16,109 nucleotides of DNA from Saprospiraceae bacterium UBA2365. GTDB lineage: Bacteria; Bacteroidota; Bacteroidia; Chitinophagales; Saprospiraceae. The notes below the pieces were generated by a model. It saw nothing but the letters and a program-made list of their open reading frames with translations, was not told the origin of the DNA and searched no databases. The position numbers and the translations under genes are program-made. Below, in pieces: positions 15,737 through 16,109 of this stretch. Positions within the stretch are counted from its first letter, which is position 1; every line of letters begins with the position of its first letter. The DNA is taken from NCBI GenBank assembly GCA_002344345.1, contig DDTL01000058.1, positions 1 to 16,109 of the forward strand, given 5' to 3'.

Positions 15737-15820
15737 CCCCGTTGGATATATATCCTACCAGGTTCACCCCGTTGGATATACATCCTACCAGGTTCACCCC
15801 GTTGGATATATCCTACGGGG
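15737..15820. repeat. Two 30-base tandem repeats plus a palindromic terminal copy
   Basis: Two 30-base units beginning CCCCGTTGGATATA (15737-15766 and 15767-15796) differ at one base. A third copy (15797-15820) lacks two bases and ends TCCTACGGGG, so it forms a 24-base palindrome with only the seventh base pair (T/T) mismatched. The first unit overlaps the right arm of the inverted repeat joined to the 14-base repeats. The arrangement recalls REP-like genomic palindromes. Confidence 0.8.
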
Positions 15821-16109
15821 TAAATATTCTGTGTAGCATTATTTCTAAGATCCAAATTCTTTAAAGTTCTGCTAAATAATACACGAATTCATTTTTTAAG
15901 ACACTAATATATAACCCTCCAATAGCGCATCCACAATGAATTTCACAAATTCAAAACCAACCTGCGATGATGTATAAACTTGTTGAATTACCAGAGAATA
16001 ATTAACCATCTCCAATATTTGGATGACAAACCTATTCCATATTTCTTTTCATGTTTACAACCTGCAAACGATCCAATTATATCAAAAAATTATATAATAT
16101 GTATATATT
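15821..16109. other. Non-coding AT-rich end of the window
   Basis: No gene or RNA was recognised in the last 289 bases. A gene starting beyond the window edge cannot be excluded. Confidence 0.5.

Noticed and set aside
15625..15820. Possible CRISPR array from the 14- and 30-base repeats
   Set aside because: The units are directly adjacent with no unique spacers between them, they number only three each, and no cas gene is in the window.

Overview
The window looks like a chromosome segment of a member of the Bacteroidota (AT-rich, roughly 40% G+C by eye). Pointers are the near absence of Shine-Dalgarno sequences, several TAnnTTTG-type -7 boxes upstream of genes, a very large secreted multi-domain GH13 glycosidase, and a short IorA. 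The order or family cannot be fixed from this sequence.

Layout. (1) 1-2677, minus strand: a class V PLP-dependent aminotransferase/cysteine-desulfurase-like gene followed, with overlapping ends, by ribD (riboflavin synthesis). (2) 2795-3460, plus strand: a small exported protein, probably an outer-membrane or surface beta-rich protein. (3) 3752-7329: a class I/II (LysN/MocR-like) aminotransferase on the plus strand, convergent with iorB and iorA (indolepyruvate oxidoreductase) on the minus strand. Together they could form a route that first transaminates aromatic amino acids and then oxidatively decarboxylates the arylpyruvates to aryl-acetyl-CoA. IorA lacks the usual C-terminal ferredoxin domain. 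(4) 7330-8412: a 540-base gap with several hairpins, then a small cupin gene on the minus strand. (5) 8413-9624: an RlmI-type 23S rRNA m5C methyltransferase. (6) 9708-13556: a 1282-residue secreted GH13 enzyme with N-terminal beta modules, a CBM48-like module, an intact catalytic triad and an unusual CSLREA/beta-helix tail. (7) 13996-14658: a very acidic 220-residue protein of unknown function.

The right-hand end (13557-13995 and 14659-16109) is largely non-coding and repeat-rich. It holds a roughly 164-base inverted-repeat element whose right end recurs at the very start of the window. It also holds a 160-base MITE-like element with perfect 16-base terminal inverted repeats and a 5-base flanking duplication, inside which lie three competing hairpins. 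A compact cluster of 14-base and 30-base tandem repeats ends in a palindrome. These are the most novel-looking items. No RNA gene, CRISPR array, complete insertion sequence or phage gene was recognised. None of the coding genes points to a known defence or biosynthetic cluster.
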